The notes: generated by a model from the sequence alone, not told the origin. A stretch of 64,000 nucleotides of DNA from Clostridium bowmanii (GCF_018861315.1 NZ_JAHLDL010000004.1:147091-211090); one strand, 5' to 3'. Shown: positions 16,329-26,561, counted from the first letter of the stretch. Numbers and translations: made by a program.

Positions 16329-17188
16329 ACACATATAATTTATTTGCAGTTTGTTATTAGTTCTGTGATAATATACATTTAATAACTTTAGTTTATTTGA
16401 ATGAGCCTGGTTATATACAGGCTTTATTTATTTTTTTTGTGATCTTTTTTTGTAATGCAACAAAGCTTTTTAAAATATGCATTGATCAAAAAAACCATAC
16501 CCACCTATCATTTGTTTGGAAATAAGTTCGTGTTTTATCCATTTAAAGTTATGATGGGTAGCTTTGTTCGAGTTTTTTCAGCGGTAGGTAGAATCTTATT
16601 GTTTTTTACAACGGGACTTACTACTACTTTTGGATTTCAGAGAATGCTTGATACGCTGGTGTCAAAGCATTTAGAGGTTTTTAACTGAAAATTGAAGTGT
16701 GTTTTAGGTTCCCTCAGACTGATGCTTGGGGGGCGACCACCTTTATTAAAGTTAAGGGTATTTCTCGTTAGATAGGGGGATAAGAGCATACCATACTAGT
16801 GAGGCAATTATTATTATTATTATTATTATTATCAACTTATCATCTAAAATTGTATAATATTGTTCATAGTGCATCGCTTTGATTACTACCGTCACCTTGT
16901 CAACAAAAATAGCTGACCATTTCCATTTTTTAGTTGGTTTTCCTAAAAAGATGTTTCACAAATAAAAATGTGGTAATAAATCATATCAAAATATAGTACT
17001 TATATCATACATAAAAGTAACAACTATCACCATTTGTGCCTTATTTGAATATATATATACTAGTGTAATAATCTTTGGAGTAACTATTAAATGTATGAAG
17101 CAGTGATAATAAGAAAATCATGAATTTACAAATATCAGAATATATACAGATATAAAAAGGTAAATTGATGGTTAAAATGGGGGGGAGC
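16329..17188. other. Gene-poor region with an ATT microsatellite
   Basis: A 77-codon open frame at 16455-16688 lacks a ribosome site and a recognisable family, so I do not call it. An (ATT)8 tract lies at 16807-16830. Nothing else is identifiable. Confidence 0.4.
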
Positions 17189-18076
17189 ATGAATACATTA
17201 AAGCACTTATCTAAAGTTTTTAAGTCATCGGAGGAAATTCTTATTGACGATTCATCCAAGATTGTTTTAATGAGTGACTGCCATAGAGGAGATGGAAGAT
17301 GGTCAGATGATTTTTCAAACAATCAAAACATTTATTTTGCCGCCTTAACTCATTACTATGATGAACATTACACTTATATAGAGATTGGGGACGGAGATGA
17401 GCTTTGGGAGAATAAAAAACTTTCTGATATTAAGAGGATACATAGCGATATTTTTTGGCTTCTGTCTAAATTCTATAAAGAAGATAGGCTCTATTTTATT
17501 TATGGAAATCATGATATGGTAAAAAAGAATGATAGATTTGTGAAAGAAAATTTATACACATATTTTGATGAGCCGGAGGAAAGATATATTCCTTTGTTCG
17601 AAAATATTAAACTCCACGAGGGATTAATATTAAGGAATACGGTTACTAACGATAAGATTTTTTTAACACACGGACATCAAGTTGATTGTTTAAATTACAA
17701 AGTGTGGAGATTGACCAGATTTTTGGTCAGGTATTTATGGAGACCTCTTAACTCCTTTGGAGTAAAGGATCCAACCAGAACAGCAGAGAATTATCATAAA
17801 AAACTAGCAGTAGAAAAAAAACTAATTAAATGGGTAATAAAAGAAAACCAGATGCTAGTTGCAGGGCATACACATAGGCCTATGTTCCCGGAAGTAGGTG
17901 AGCCTCCATATTTCAACGATGGAAGCTGTGTTCATCCTAGATGCATAACATCAATGGAAATTTGTTTTAGTAATATCAAACTCGTAAAATGGTATATTAA
18001 CACAAAGGAGGATGGAACTTTGTTCGTAGATAGAGAGGTACTTGCAGGCCCAAGAAAATTAAAAGATTACTTTTAG
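17189..18076 (+). CDS. Calcineurin-like metallophosphoesterase
   Basis: The 295-residue protein shows all metal-binding motifs in order: MSDCHRGDG, EIGDGDELWE, YGNHDM, THGHQVD and AGHTHRP. These place it with metallophosphoesterases of the UDP-diacylglucosamine-hydrolase-like branch. Lipid A is not expected here, so the substrate is unclear. In-frame ATGs lie at 17168 and 17177, but the G-run at 17179-17185 points to the ATG at 17189 (MNTLKHLSKVF). No signal peptide is seen. The gene stands alone. Confidence 0.75.
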   Translation: MNTLKHLSKVFKSSEEILIDDSSKIVLMSDCHRGDGRWSDDFSNNQNIYFAALTHYYDEHYTYIEIGDGDELWENKKLSDIKRIHSDIFWLLSKFYKEDRLYFIYGNHDMVKKNDRFVKENLYTYFDEPEERYIPLFENIKLHEGLILRNTVTNDKIFLTHGHQVDCLNYKVWRLTRFLVRYLWRPLNSFGVKDPTRTAENYHKKLAVEKKLIKWVIKENQMLVAGHTHRPMFPEVGEPPYFNDGSCVHPRCITSMEICFSNIKLVKWYINTKEDGTLFVDREVLAGPRKLKDYF

Positions 18077-18271
18077 TACTTAAGGATAATATAAGTATAG
18101 TAAAGTAAAATCGTAATATGCGGAACGGATTTTCTTATAGATATGGTACAAAAAAAGGATTATGCAACTAAAACTTATTTAATACAATCAAACTATCGAG
18201 AATAATTTTTTATTAAAAAAAGGGTTTTATTTAATAGGAAGGATACTTTTAAGCTGTGGAATTTTAATTTT

Positions 18272-18457
18272 TCACGACATTAGTCTATTACCATTCCTAT
18301 TATAAATAATATTTAGGAAACTGGTTCTAATTTCTATACCCAATTGGTTACACGCATAACTAAACTGTGTAAATGTATCCTCTTCAACTGAAGGGGATTT
18401 TTTCTGTTTATATTCAAATACAGTACGTCTATCAGTGAATAACATGTCGTAAATCAA
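18272..18457 (-). pseudogene. Transposase (DDE/rve-type) fragment
   Basis: Minus-strand translation contains FTDRRTVFEYKQKKSPSVEE, then FTQFSYACNQLGIEIRTS. This resembles the catalytic core of ISNCY-type integrase-like transposases (the Asp of TDRR). The expected KGRVERL continuation is missing, there is no ribosome site, and only about 60 codons survive. Confidence 0.5.
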
Positions 18458-18488
18458 TCATAGGGTTTACTTCTTAAAAAAAATATAA

Positions 18489-18555
18489 TTGACAATTAGT
18501 CTAATTAGACTATAATATATAAGCGAGAGTAGTCTAATTAGACTATGTGTCTAAT
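18489..18555 (+). promoter_or_regulatory. Promoter with two identical 16-bp operators
   Basis: TTGACA (18489-18494) and TATAAT (18511-18516) are 16 bases apart. The perfect palindrome TAGTCTAATTAGACTA covers the spacer (18497-18512) and recurs exactly at 18530-18545, with a half site GTCTAAT at 18549-18555. Centre spacing is 33 bases, about three helical turns. The PadR regulator encoded downstream is the likely binder. Confidence 0.75.
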
Positions 18556-18650
18556 GAGTAAAAAATTAAATAAATCAGCAATGGCGTAACATTTATTGAG
18601 AACTGAAACATATCTTTATAAATGTTAAACAAAAGGGAAGGATGAGAAAA

Positions 18651-19499
18651 ATGGTTAAATCGTTTTTAATCCTAGGACAGTCGAATATGGCTGGACGAGG
18701 GTTTATTCATGAAGTAACCCCGATTTATAATGAAAGAATACAAATGTTGCGTAATGGTAGATGGCAAATGATGACTGAACCCATCAATTATGACCGTCCT
18801 GTTTCAGGAATAAGTCTGGTCGGTTCATTTGCAGATGCGTGGTGTCGTCAAAATGAAGAAGATACTATTGGGTTAATTCCTTGTGCTGAGGGTGGAAGCA
18901 CTCTGGATGAATGGGCTGTAGATCAAATACTTTTTAGACATGCAATAACTGAAGCTAAATTTGCTATGCAAAGTAGTAAGTTAACAGGAATTCTATGGCA
19001 TCAAGGAGAAACTGATAGTATGAATGGTAACTACAAAGTCTATTACAAAAAATTACTTATAATTATTGAAGCTCTTAGAAAGGAGTTGAATGCTCCAGAT
19101 ATTCCTGTCATTATTGGTGGGTTAGGAGATTTTTTAGGCAAAAATGGATTTGGAAAAGGCTGCACGGAATATAACCTTATTAATCAAGAGTTACAGAAAT
19201 TTACTGTCGAACAAGATAATTGTTGCTTTGTCACAGCATTAGGTTTAACTTCTAATCCTGATGGTATTCATATTGATGCAATTTCTCAAAGAAAATTTGG
19301 GATGCGCTATTTTGAGGACTTTTCTAATAAACAACATGTGTTGAAGCCATTGATTAATGAAAATGAGTTGATAAAAATTAATAATGCTAGAACACATACA
19401 AAAGCAGAAAAGATATATATAAAAAGTATGGATTTTGCGTTAGAGAAAATATCGTATGATGAATTTGAATCTCAGTTTATACAAATCAACAATGGTTAA
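18651..19499 (+). CDS. SGNH/CE6-type carbohydrate esterase
   Basis: The 282 residues (from the ATG at 18651, ten bases after AGGGAAGG) start LILGQSNMAGRG, the catalytic-serine block of the sialate O-acetylesterase-like (SASA) family. HQGETDS follows in the middle and NPDGIHID gives the Asp/His pair. These enzymes deacetylate sugars or xylan. No signal peptide is present, so it should act in the cytoplasm. It is the first gene after the palindromic promoter and is followed within ten bases by the PadR gene. Confidence 0.7.
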   Translation: MVKSFLILGQSNMAGRGFIHEVTPIYNERIQMLRNGRWQMMTEPINYDRPVSGISLVGSFADAWCRQNEEDTIGLIPCAEGGSTLDEWAVDQILFRHAITEAKFAMQSSKLTGILWHQGETDSMNGNYKVYYKKLLIIIEALRKELNAPDIPVIIGGLGDFLGKNGFGKGCTEYNLINQELQKFTVEQDNCCFVTALGLTSNPDGIHIDAISQRKFGMRYFEDFSNKQHVLKPLINENELIKINNARTHTKAEKIYIKSMDFALEKISYDEFESQFIQINNG

Positions 19500-19508
19500 A
19501 CTTTACAA

Positions 19509-20087
19509 TTGCGGAACAACTATCAGCACAATTTTGATGATGAATATAAAGAAGGTGTTTCTTTGATACCATTACTAATTTTAGGTTTATTAAAACAAAG
19601 CTCAGGTTCCTACGGATACGAATTATTAGCCTTAATGGAGGAGCGACAGTATAAATATATAGTAAATTTCACTAAAGGGTCATTCTATTATAATCTTCAA
19701 CAATTAGAAGAAAAACGATATATTAAAAAAATTGACCAATTAGATAATACTAGAGATACTCATAATTATATTATCACTGAACTAGGGGATAAAGAATTTG
19801 AAAAATTGATGTATAAGTATGGCTCTAAGACAGATTATATAAACTTATCTTTTTATGCGGCAATGCTATTTGCTAATGAATATAAAAGCGAGGAGTTAAC
19901 AAAACTAATAAAAATACAAATCGAACAAACTAAAAAGAAAATTTATTTATTAGAACAATCTCTTGAACATTGCGAAACTATGCCTACTTATTTTAAAAAA
20001 ATGTTGGAAAATTCACTTTCTCATCATATAGTAAATTTTCAGTGGTTTGAAGGATTGTTAGAAGATATAAGAAAAAAAAATCAATAA
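19509..20087 (+). CDS. PadR-family transcriptional regulator
   Basis: The winged-helix domain (about residues 18-95) carries LIPLLILGLLKQSSGSYGYE and the wing FTKGSFYYNLQQLEEKRYI. The C-terminal Vir-act-alpha-type helical dimerisation domain spans 110-190. The start is uncertain. TTG at 19509 has no ribosome site, whereas TTG at 19563 follows AGAAGGTG and would give a normal short PadR N-terminus. It sits between an esterase and an ABC exporter, so autoregulation through the upstream palindromes and control of the exporter is the likely role. Confidence 0.75.
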   Translation: MRNNYQHNFDDEYKEGVSLIPLLILGLLKQSSGSYGYELLALMEERQYKYIVNFTKGSFYYNLQQLEEKRYIKKIDQLDNTRDTHNYIITELGDKEFEKLMYKYGSKTDYINLSFYAAMLFANEYKSEELTKLIKIQIEQTKKKIYLLEQSLEHCETMPTYFKKMLENSLSHHIVNFQWFEGLLEDIRKKNQ

Positions 20088-20250
20088 AACCTTCATAATT
20101 TACTCCAAAGATACTGGATATGATCCATTGATTAGGCACCTTAAGAAAAAAAGAATTAAGATAAAGAGAATTGTAAGTTTTAATGAACTGAATAATAACA
20201 AAGAAATAAATATAGATGAAACTTATAAAAAAAGGTTAAAGATAGTTTAA
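20086..20250 (+). pseudogene. Fragment resembling a PIN-like domain protein
   Basis: A startless frame reads TFIIYSKDTGYDPLIRHLKK followed by KIKRIVSFNELNN and a stop. The DTGYDPLIxxL pattern resembles the C-terminal part of PIN-like (NYN-type) nucleases. It begins inside the end of the PadR gene and is only 54 codons, so it is a relic if real. Confidence 0.35.
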
Positions 20251-20361
20251 TTAAAGTAGCAGCAAATTGAAGATCTAAAAAGAGAAAAAGCTTGACCAGG
20301 ACATAAATATGTTATACTAAAAGAAAAGCCAAGACGCATAAAAGAAAGGGAAATAACCAAA

Positions 20362-22110
20362 ATGGATACAAAAGAATTCCAAAAAAGATCTCTAGTTTCA
20401 ATATTCTTCTCATATTTTAAACCACACAAAAAACTATTTATATTAGATATGTCATGTGCATTCTTAATTGCAGTTATTGACTTATCATTTCCAGCAATAA
20501 CTCGTTATTCTCTAAATGAGCTATTACCTATTAATGCTTATAAAACTTTTATAACTATTATGGTGATTATGCTAATTGCTTATACATTAAGAGCTTTTTT
20601 CTACTATATAATAACGTACTATGGTCACACTTTTGGTGTATTAGTAGAAGCGGATATAAGAAGCGATTTATTTCAACATATGCAGGAATTGTCTTATGGA
20701 TACTTTGATAAAAACCGTACAGGTCAACTACTGAGTAGACTTACAGCAGATTTATTTGATATAACTGAGCTTGCTCATCATGGTCCTGAGGATGTTTTTA
20801 TATCCACCTTGACAATAATAGGATCACTAGGTATCTTATTTACTATTCAGTGGAAATTAACTTTGGTTATTGCTTTAATCTTACCTATATTTTTATTAGT
20901 TGTATGGTATAGACGTTCTGAAATGTCAAAAGCTTCTCTTGAAGTGAAAGAAAAAACTGCTTCTATAAATGTAAATATTGAATCAGGAATTTCAGGAATG
21001 AAAACAGCAAAAGCATTTGCAAATGAGAATTCAGAATTTGATAAGTTTAGTGAATCAAATGATGCTTTCAAAACATCTAAAACCAAATTTTATAAGGCTA
21101 TGGGATATTTCAATGCTACAATGGAATTTTTCCTTTGTATTTTGCCAGCAACAGTTATCTTAGTAGGTGGTATATTAATTATGAAAGGACAGATGAATCA
21201 AATTGATTTAATCACTTTTACTTTATATATTGCTACTTTTATAACTCCAATTAGAAAACTTTCAAACTTTGCTGAACTATTTGCAACAGGTGGAGCTGGG
21301 CTTGTACGTTTTGTAGATATGATGCGTACTGAAACTGAAATGAAAGATGATCCGAGTGCTATAGAGATAGGCAGAGTAAAAGGCGAATTAGATATTAAAA
21401 ATATTAGTTTTTCTTACAAAAAAGGGATTCAAGTATTACACAATATTTCTCTCCACGTGGATCCTGGCGAAACAATTGCAGTGGTAGGTCAATCAGGTGG
21501 AGGAAAATCAACACTATGTAAATTGATTCCCAGGTTCTATGATGTTGATGAAGGAAAAATTTTGCTTGACCATGTAGATATACGTAATGTCACACAAGAA
21601 TCTTTGCATAAAAACATTGGAGTTGTAGAACAAGATGTATTCCTTTTTGCTGATAGTATTTTAGAAAATATCAGATACGGTAGACCTGATGCTACTTCTA
21701 AGGAAGTTGCAATAGCAGCAAAACAGGCTGAGATTTATGATGATATTATTGCTATGTCTGATGGATTTAATACTTTTGTTGGAGAACGTGGTGCAATGCT
21801 TTCTGGTGGACAGAAACAACGTATTTCTATAGCCCGTATATTTCTAAAAAATCCACCATTCCTAATTTTAGATGAAGCAACTTCTGCCCTTGATAGTGTT
21901 ACTGAAGCTAAAATACAAAAAACTTTTGATAACCTAATAATAGGCAGAACAACTTTTGTTATTGCTCATAGATTATCTACTGTTAGAAATGCAGATAGAA
22001 TTCTTGTATTTGATAGTGGAAATATTATTGAAGATGGAAATCACGAATGTTTAATGGAAGAAAATGGTGTATATGCTGAGCTTTATAAAACTCAGCATAT
22101 AAGTAAATAG
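20362..22110 (+). CDS. ABC exporter, membrane and ATPase domains fused
   Basis: The 582 residues are a half-transporter of the MsbA/LmrA type. Six membrane helices (about 20-310) precede an ATPase domain with Walker A GQSGGGKST, Q-loop VEQDVFLF, signature LSGGQKQR, Walker B FLILDEATSALD and the switch His in AHRLST. It probably works as a homodimer exporting drugs or lipids. Proximity to a PadR regulator, a common controller of multidrug pumps, supports an efflux role. The start is ATG after AAAGGGAAATAACCAAA. Confidence 0.85.
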   Translation: MDTKEFQKRSLVSIFFSYFKPHKKLFILDMSCAFLIAVIDLSFPAITRYSLNELLPINAYKTFITIMVIMLIAYTLRAFFYYIITYYGHTFGVLVEADIRSDLFQHMQELSYGYFDKNRTGQLLSRLTADLFDITELAHHGPEDVFISTLTIIGSLGILFTIQWKLTLVIALILPIFLLVVWYRRSEMSKASLEVKEKTASINVNIESGISGMKTAKAFANENSEFDKFSESNDAFKTSKTKFYKAMGYFNATMEFFLCILPATVILVGGILIMKGQMNQIDLITFTLYIATFITPIRKLSNFAELFATGGAGLVRFVDMMRTETEMKDDPSAIEIGRVKGELDIKNISFSYKKGIQVLHNISLHVDPGETIAVVGQSGGGKSTLCKLIPRFYDVDEGKILLDHVDIRNVTQESLHKNIGVVEQDVFLFADSILENIRYGRPDATSKEVAIAAKQAEIYDDIIAMSDGFNTFVGERGAMLSGGQKQRISIARIFLKNPPFLILDEATSALDSVTEAKIQKTFDNLIIGRTTFVIAHRLSTVRNADRILVFDSGNIIEDGNHECLMEENGVYAELYKTQHISK

Positions 22111-22372
22111 ATGATTTCTGAATTTTAGAATAAAACACTCTAGTTATGAGGTTTATTATACAATGTTTTTATATTTGGGACAAAATCAAATGTGGTATAG
22201 TAAGACATTATCATAAATCAATCATAAATATGAGATTTTTTCTATTGAATTGATTGACAATGCTTTAAAAATATCAAGGCATTTGTTTGTAAATACAGGA
22301 ACTATCAAAGTTACTTGTTAATGTAGACGGTGAATGCTAAATCGCATATCCTAATCATAAAAGGGGACTGTG

Positions 22373-22422
22373 CTTCGCCTCCACCAGTAAAACCCGCAAC
22401 TAATTAATTAGTTGTGGGTTTT
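22373..22422 (+). repeat. CCA-tailed tRNA/tmRNA-like end plus terminator
   Basis: TTCGCCTCCACCA (22374-22386) is followed by GTAAAACCC and a terminator hairpin (22389-22422, CAACTAAT/ATTAGTTG core). The same arrangement, with related sequence, is at 39294-39346, and the tail alone at 12145. No tRNA or tmRNA body precedes any of them. Confidence 0.45.
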
Positions 22423-22802
22423 CTTATGATTTGCAATAAAAAAATCAAAAGTAATTAGTAATAACATGGTATAATCATAATTATTTTGATTTAGATTATA
22501 AACTTAATTAAAAATGTGAAAGAAATAAGAGCTAAGGAATAAGAGGGAAATGTAATATGGTAAAAGACGATTTAACGAGGAAAACTTTATAAAACTAGAA
22601 GAAGTAATTCAAAAGAACAAGCCACTAGAGGCGCGCTTAAATTAAATTACAATAGTAGGATTTGCAAGGAGAAAGAGAATGAATAACTATACGCATGAGC
22701 AGAGAATTATTTTTTAAAATACTTAAGATGATATAGAACTTATAATTATTGTTGGTTTTATAAGTATATATTACAAAATAATGTAAATGGAGATGTAAAA
22801 AT
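22423..22802. other. Gap with short broken ORFs
   Basis: Two short frames with ribosome sites stop early: one from ATG 22557 (MVKDDLTRKTL) whose neighbour frame continues NFIKLEEVIQKNKPLEARLN, and MNNYTHEQRIIF at about 22679. They look like starts of lost genes. A ribosome site GGAGATG precedes the channel gene that follows. Confidence 0.3.
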
Positions 22803-23678
22803 ATGAGTGAATTTTTGACACCAAAGGAAATTGCAACGTATACAGAGCAGGCGGGAATTAAAAAAACAAGTATGCCAACTTCTACCTCATTCATTTTAGG
22901 TATTTTAGCGGGAGCTTTTATTGCATTTGCTTCCGAAGGGTCAAATATGGCAGCTTTTAATTTATTTGCAAAACCTGAAACTTATGGTTTAGGGAAATGC
23001 ATTGCGGGTGCAATTTTTGGAACAGGATTAATGCTAGTTGTTATAGCTGGTGGAGAACTGTTTACGGGAAATACATTAATTATTATAAGTGTACTAAAAG
23101 GTAAAGTTAAATGGAGCAAAATGCTTAAAAATTGGTCCATTGTATATTTAGGAAATTTTATTGGTTCAGTATTTATTGCTTTTATGATGGTACAATCAGG
23201 ACTATTTAATAGTGGGGCAAATGGACTCGGAGGAGCTACCATTAAAATTGCAGCTTATAAAGTAGGGTTGTCCTTTATGCCTGCACTATACCTTGGAATT
23301 ATGTGTAATTGGCTTGTGTGTTTAGCTGTTTGGATGTCATATGGATCAAAAACTATGATAGGAAAAATATTTGCTGTTTTCTTTCCGATATGGTTATTTA
23401 TAACATCAGGATTTGAGCATAGTGTTGCAAATATGTACTATATTACAGCAGGAATAATGGCAAAAACAAACGCAGCTTGGGTGGCAGCATCTCATGTAAC
23501 ACCAGATAAATTAGCTGGGCTTAATTGGGGAACTTTTGTTACTAAAAACTTAATTCCAGTAACAATTGGTAATATAATTGGGGGAGCTGTTTTTGTAGGA
23601 ACTGTATACTGGTTTGCTTACCTGAAAGATTCTGCAGAGACAAGCGTTAATTCTAACATTGTTTCAAAAGATATATAA
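22803..23678 (+). CDS. focA: Formate/nitrite channel, FocA/NirC family
   Basis: The 291-residue protein has six membrane helices and the family's inverted-repeat marks. These are FASEGSNMAAF after helix 1, GGELFTGNT at the helix 2 break, and FEHSVANMYYI with the central pore histidine. It moves formate or a similar small anion across the membrane as a pentamer. Being placed directly before the hydrogenase maturation genes fits formate or hydrogen metabolism, though a terminator at 23724 separates them. It starts at ATG after GGAGATGTAAAAAT. Confidence 0.8.
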   Translation: MSEFLTPKEIATYTEQAGIKKTSMPTSTSFILGILAGAFIAFASEGSNMAAFNLFAKPETYGLGKCIAGAIFGTGLMLVVIAGGELFTGNTLIIISVLKGKVKWSKMLKNWSIVYLGNFIGSVFIAFMMVQSGLFNSGANGLGGATIKIAAYKVGLSFMPALYLGIMCNWLVCLAVWMSYGSKTMIGKIFAVFFPIWLFITSGFEHSVANMYYITAGIMAKTNAAWVAASHVTPDKLAGLNWGTFVTKNLIPVTIGNIIGGAVFVGTVYWFAYLKDSAETSVNSNIVSKDI

Positions 23679-23723
23679 GTTTTATTGATGAAAAATTGAT
23701 GTAGGAGTTATTCTGCATGATAT

Positions 23724-23765
23724 AAGAACTAAGATAAAGTACATTCTTAGTTCTTGTTATTTTTT
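23724..23765 (+). terminator. Rho-independent terminator
   Basis: AAGAACTAAGA pairs with TCTTAGTTCTT and is followed by GTTATTTTTT. It separates the anion channel from hypF. Confidence 0.75.
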
Positions 23766-23846
23766 AAATGCATATATTGTTATTTAGATTGATTTATGGA
23801 TTGATTTGAACTTTAAAACTTAGGAAATATATGAAAGGTGTGTTTT

Positions 23847-26132
23847 ATGGATAAAAAGAGATGTTTTATTGTGGTTGAAGGAATAGTACAAGGTGTAGGT
23901 TTCCGTCCATTTGTATATAATCTAGCAAAAGCATTTGGGTTAAATGGTTGGGTGAATAATAACTCTGAAGGAGTTTATATAGACGTTGAGGGGTTTGCGG
24001 AAGATATACATAAATTAATAAAATGTCTTGAAAATAACCCTCCACTTCTTGCTCGAATAGAAAAAATAACTATAAAAGCAGATAAAGTATTAAATTATTC
24101 TAATTTCGAAATTAAAGAAAGTGAAGTGAATTTAGATAAGATTACTTTAATATCACCAGATATAGCTATTTGTAGTGAATGCGAGGAAGATATATTAAAT
24201 ATTAATAATAGAAGACTAGGATATGTGTTTACTAATTGTACAAATTGTGGCCCTAGGTTTTCTATAATAAAAGAACTACCTTATGATAGAGAAAAAACCA
24301 CAATGAACAATTTTAAAATGTGCAACCAGTGTAATGGTGAATATTTAGATCCTACAAATAGAAGATTCCATGCACAACCAAATGCGTGCAAGGCATGTGG
24401 TCCAGAACTTTGGGTAGAAGATTCAAAAGGTAATAGATTAGAAATAGAGAATCTCATAAGTTTTGTTCAAACCATGCTCAAGGAAGGAAAAATATTTGCA
24501 ATAAAAGGGCTAGGAGGTTTTCACCTTGCCTGTGATGGAATGAATGAGACTTCCGTGAGTAACTTAAGGGAGCGAAAAAAAAGATCCTTTAAGCCTCTAG
24601 CGGTTATGATGAAAAATATAGAAACGGTAAAGAAATATTGTAAGGTTAACCAATTAGAAGAGAAGATTCTAACTGGAATTAAAAAACCGATAGTTATTTT
24701 GCAGCAAAGAAAAAGCTACGATTTACCTAAAACAATCACACCGAATCAAAAGACCATAGGAGTAATGCTTCCATATACACCTATTCATATTTTATTGTTT
24801 TCAGAAAAACTTAAGGTTCTTATTATGACCAGTGCGAATATTAATGGTCTACCTATAGAGTATAAAGATAGTTCCGCAAGAAAGGCCCTTTCCGGTATTG
24901 CAGATTATTTTCTCATGAATAACCGTGAAATATATGAACCAGTTGATGATTCTGTATTAAAAGTTATAAATAAAGAGCAAACAATTATAAGGAGGTCTCG
25001 TGGCTTTGTGCCTGAACCTTTTAAATGGACCAGTACACGTAATATTTTGGCTTGTGGACCCAATATGAAAAATACTTTTTGTATTAGTAAAGAAGGATTT
25101 TTGTTCTTAAGTCAATTTAATGGTGATTTAGAGAATTTAGAAACTTATGATAATTATAACAAAAATGTTGAACATTTTAAAAATATATTTTCTTTTTCAC
25201 CAAAATTTATAGCTCATGATTTGCATCCAGGGTATATGTCAACTAAATATGCGCTAGAATATGATTTGCCTAAGATAGCAGTTCAGCATCATCATGCTCA
25301 CATAGTTAGTAATATGTTCGAAAACAATTTAAAAGAAAAAGTTATTGGAATTTGTTTTGATGGAACTGGTTATGGCAGCGATGGGAAAATATGGGGTGGG
25401 GAATTCATGATTTGTGATTACCATAAGTTTACTAGAGTAGCTCATCTTGATTATATTAAGATGCCTGGAGGAGAAAAAGCCATTAAAGAACCATATCGAA
25501 TGGCAGTTTCCTACATTTATAAGGCTTTAGGTGCTTTGGTAAATAAAATAGAAGTTAATGATATAATTTTTGAGCTATATGGTAGCAAAGGAATTAGCTT
25601 AATTAATATTTTAAATTCTAATATTAATTGTATCGAGACTTCAAGTATGGGTAGGCTTTTTGATGCTATGTCAAATATGATTGGAATTACAGATACAGTT
25701 ACTTATGAAGGACAGGCATCCGTTGAACTTGAAGCTATATCAGAAATGGATATTGAAGAATCATATACTTATAAAATAATAAAACAAGGTATGTATATTA
25801 TTGAACCCTATGAAATAATTATTGAGGCTTTAAAAGATAAAAGAAAAGGGTTATCTGCTAAAATCATTGCATCAAAATTTCAAAACACTATAGTAAATTT
25901 AACTGTTAGTATGTGTAAATTAATTAGACAAGACTTTAAGATAAATGACGTTGTGCTAAGCGGAGGAGTTTTTCAAAATTGTTTTTTGCTTACGAAAATA
26001 TGCAGTAATCTTCAAAACAATAAGTTTAAAGCACATATTCATAAGAATTTACCTTCTAATGATGGAGGGATAGCAATCGGGCAGATAATTATAGCTAATG
26101 CAATAATTGAAAATAATGGAATAAGGATTTAG
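23847..26132 (+). CDS. hypF: Carbamoyltransferase HypF, hydrogenase maturation
   Basis: HypF activates carbamoyl phosphate and loads it onto HypE to make the cyanide ligands of [NiFe] sites. The domains appear in order: acylphosphatase (1-90, GIVQGVGFRPFVYN), two zinc fingers (about 105-185, CSECEED, CTNCGPRF, CNQCNGEY and CKACGPEL), a YrdC-like domain (about 200-380) and a Kae1-like domain with QHHHAHIVSNM and LSGGVFQNCFL. Total length 761, normal. The ATG at 23847, after AAAGGTG, is chosen over a GTG at 23838. It heads the hyp cluster. Confidence 0.92.
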   Translation: MDKKRCFIVVEGIVQGVGFRPFVYNLAKAFGLNGWVNNNSEGVYIDVEGFAEDIHKLIKCLENNPPLLARIEKITIKADKVLNYSNFEIKESEVNLDKITLISPDIAICSECEEDILNINNRRLGYVFTNCTNCGPRFSIIKELPYDREKTTMNNFKMCNQCNGEYLDPTNRRFHAQPNACKACGPELWVEDSKGNRLEIENLISFVQTMLKEGKIFAIKGLGGFHLACDGMNETSVSNLRERKKRSFKPLAVMMKNIETVKKYCKVNQLEEKILTGIKKPIVILQQRKSYDLPKTITPNQKTIGVMLPYTPIHILLFSEKLKVLIMTSANINGLPIEYKDSSARKALSGIADYFLMNNREIYEPVDDSVLKVINKEQTIIRRSRGFVPEPFKWTSTRNILACGPNMKNTFCISKEGFLFLSQFNGDLENLETYDNYNKNVEHFKNIFSFSPKFIAHDLHPGYMSTKYALEYDLPKIAVQHHHAHIVSNMFENNLKEKVIGICFDGTGYGSDGKIWGGEFMICDYHKFTRVAHLDYIKMPGGEKAIKEPYRMAVSYIYKALGALVNKIEVNDIIFELYGSKGISLINILNSNINCIETSSMGRLFDAMSNMIGITDTVTYEGQASVELEAISEMDIEESYTYKIIKQGMYIIEPYEIIIEALKDKRKGLSAKIIASKFQNTIVNLTVSMCKLIRQDFKINDVVLSGGVFQNCFLLTKICSNLQNNKFKAHIHKNLPSNDGGIAIGQIIIANAIIENNGIRI

Positions 26133-26216
26133 CAAAGATTCTCGTATAAAACATTTTAGTAAAACATTTAACATATATATTAATTAGAAAGAGTTACAAA
26201 TAATTAGGAGATAAAT

Positions 26217-26558
26217 ATGCATGAAGTTTCAATAATTGAAAATGTTATTAAAATAGTTACAGACAAGGCAAATGAAAATAAATTAACTAAGGTTACCAAA
26301 GTATCACTAAAAATAGGCGAGTTATCCGGAGTCTCGGCAGAATGCTTAAATTTTGCATTCGACATATGTATTATTGATACAATGCTTGAAGGTTCAACTT
26401 TAGAAATAGAGAAAGTTAGTGCAGTAGCTGAATGTTTTGATTGTAAACAAAAATTCCAGATACATCATTTTAATAAACTTTGTCCATGCTGTAATAAATT
26501 TTGTTCTAGTATAATTCATGGATATGAGCTTTATGTAAATACAATAGAAGGAGATTAA
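26217..26558 (+). CDS. hypA: Hydrogenase nickel-insertion protein HypA
   Basis: This 113-residue zinc protein delivers nickel together with HypB. It begins MHEVSIIENV, where Met1-His2-Glu3 form the nickel site. The zinc finger is built from CFDCKQK and CPCCNKF (about residues 74-95). The length is normal. The start follows TTAGGAGATAAAT. It ends four bases before hypB, so the pair is translated together. Confidence 0.92.
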   Translation: MHEVSIIENVIKIVTDKANENKLTKVTKVSLKIGELSGVSAECLNFAFDICIIDTMLEGSTLEIEKVSAVAECFDCKQKFQIHHFNKLCPCCNKFCSSIIHGYELYVNTIEGD

Positions 26559-26561
26559 AAT

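Noticed and set aside
16455..16688. 77-codon open frame
   Set aside because: No ribosome site, no recognisable family, and odd composition between a small membrane gene and non-coding DNA. Probably chance.
16807..16832. ATT trinucleotide repeat as a CRISPR or regulatory array
   Set aside because: It is a simple eight-unit microsatellite without spacers. No CRISPR array with regular repeats and unique spacers was seen anywhere in the window.
22637..22894. Minus-strand open frame before the formate/nitrite channel
   Set aside because: It overlaps the start of the channel gene, has low-complexity sequence and no ribosome site.
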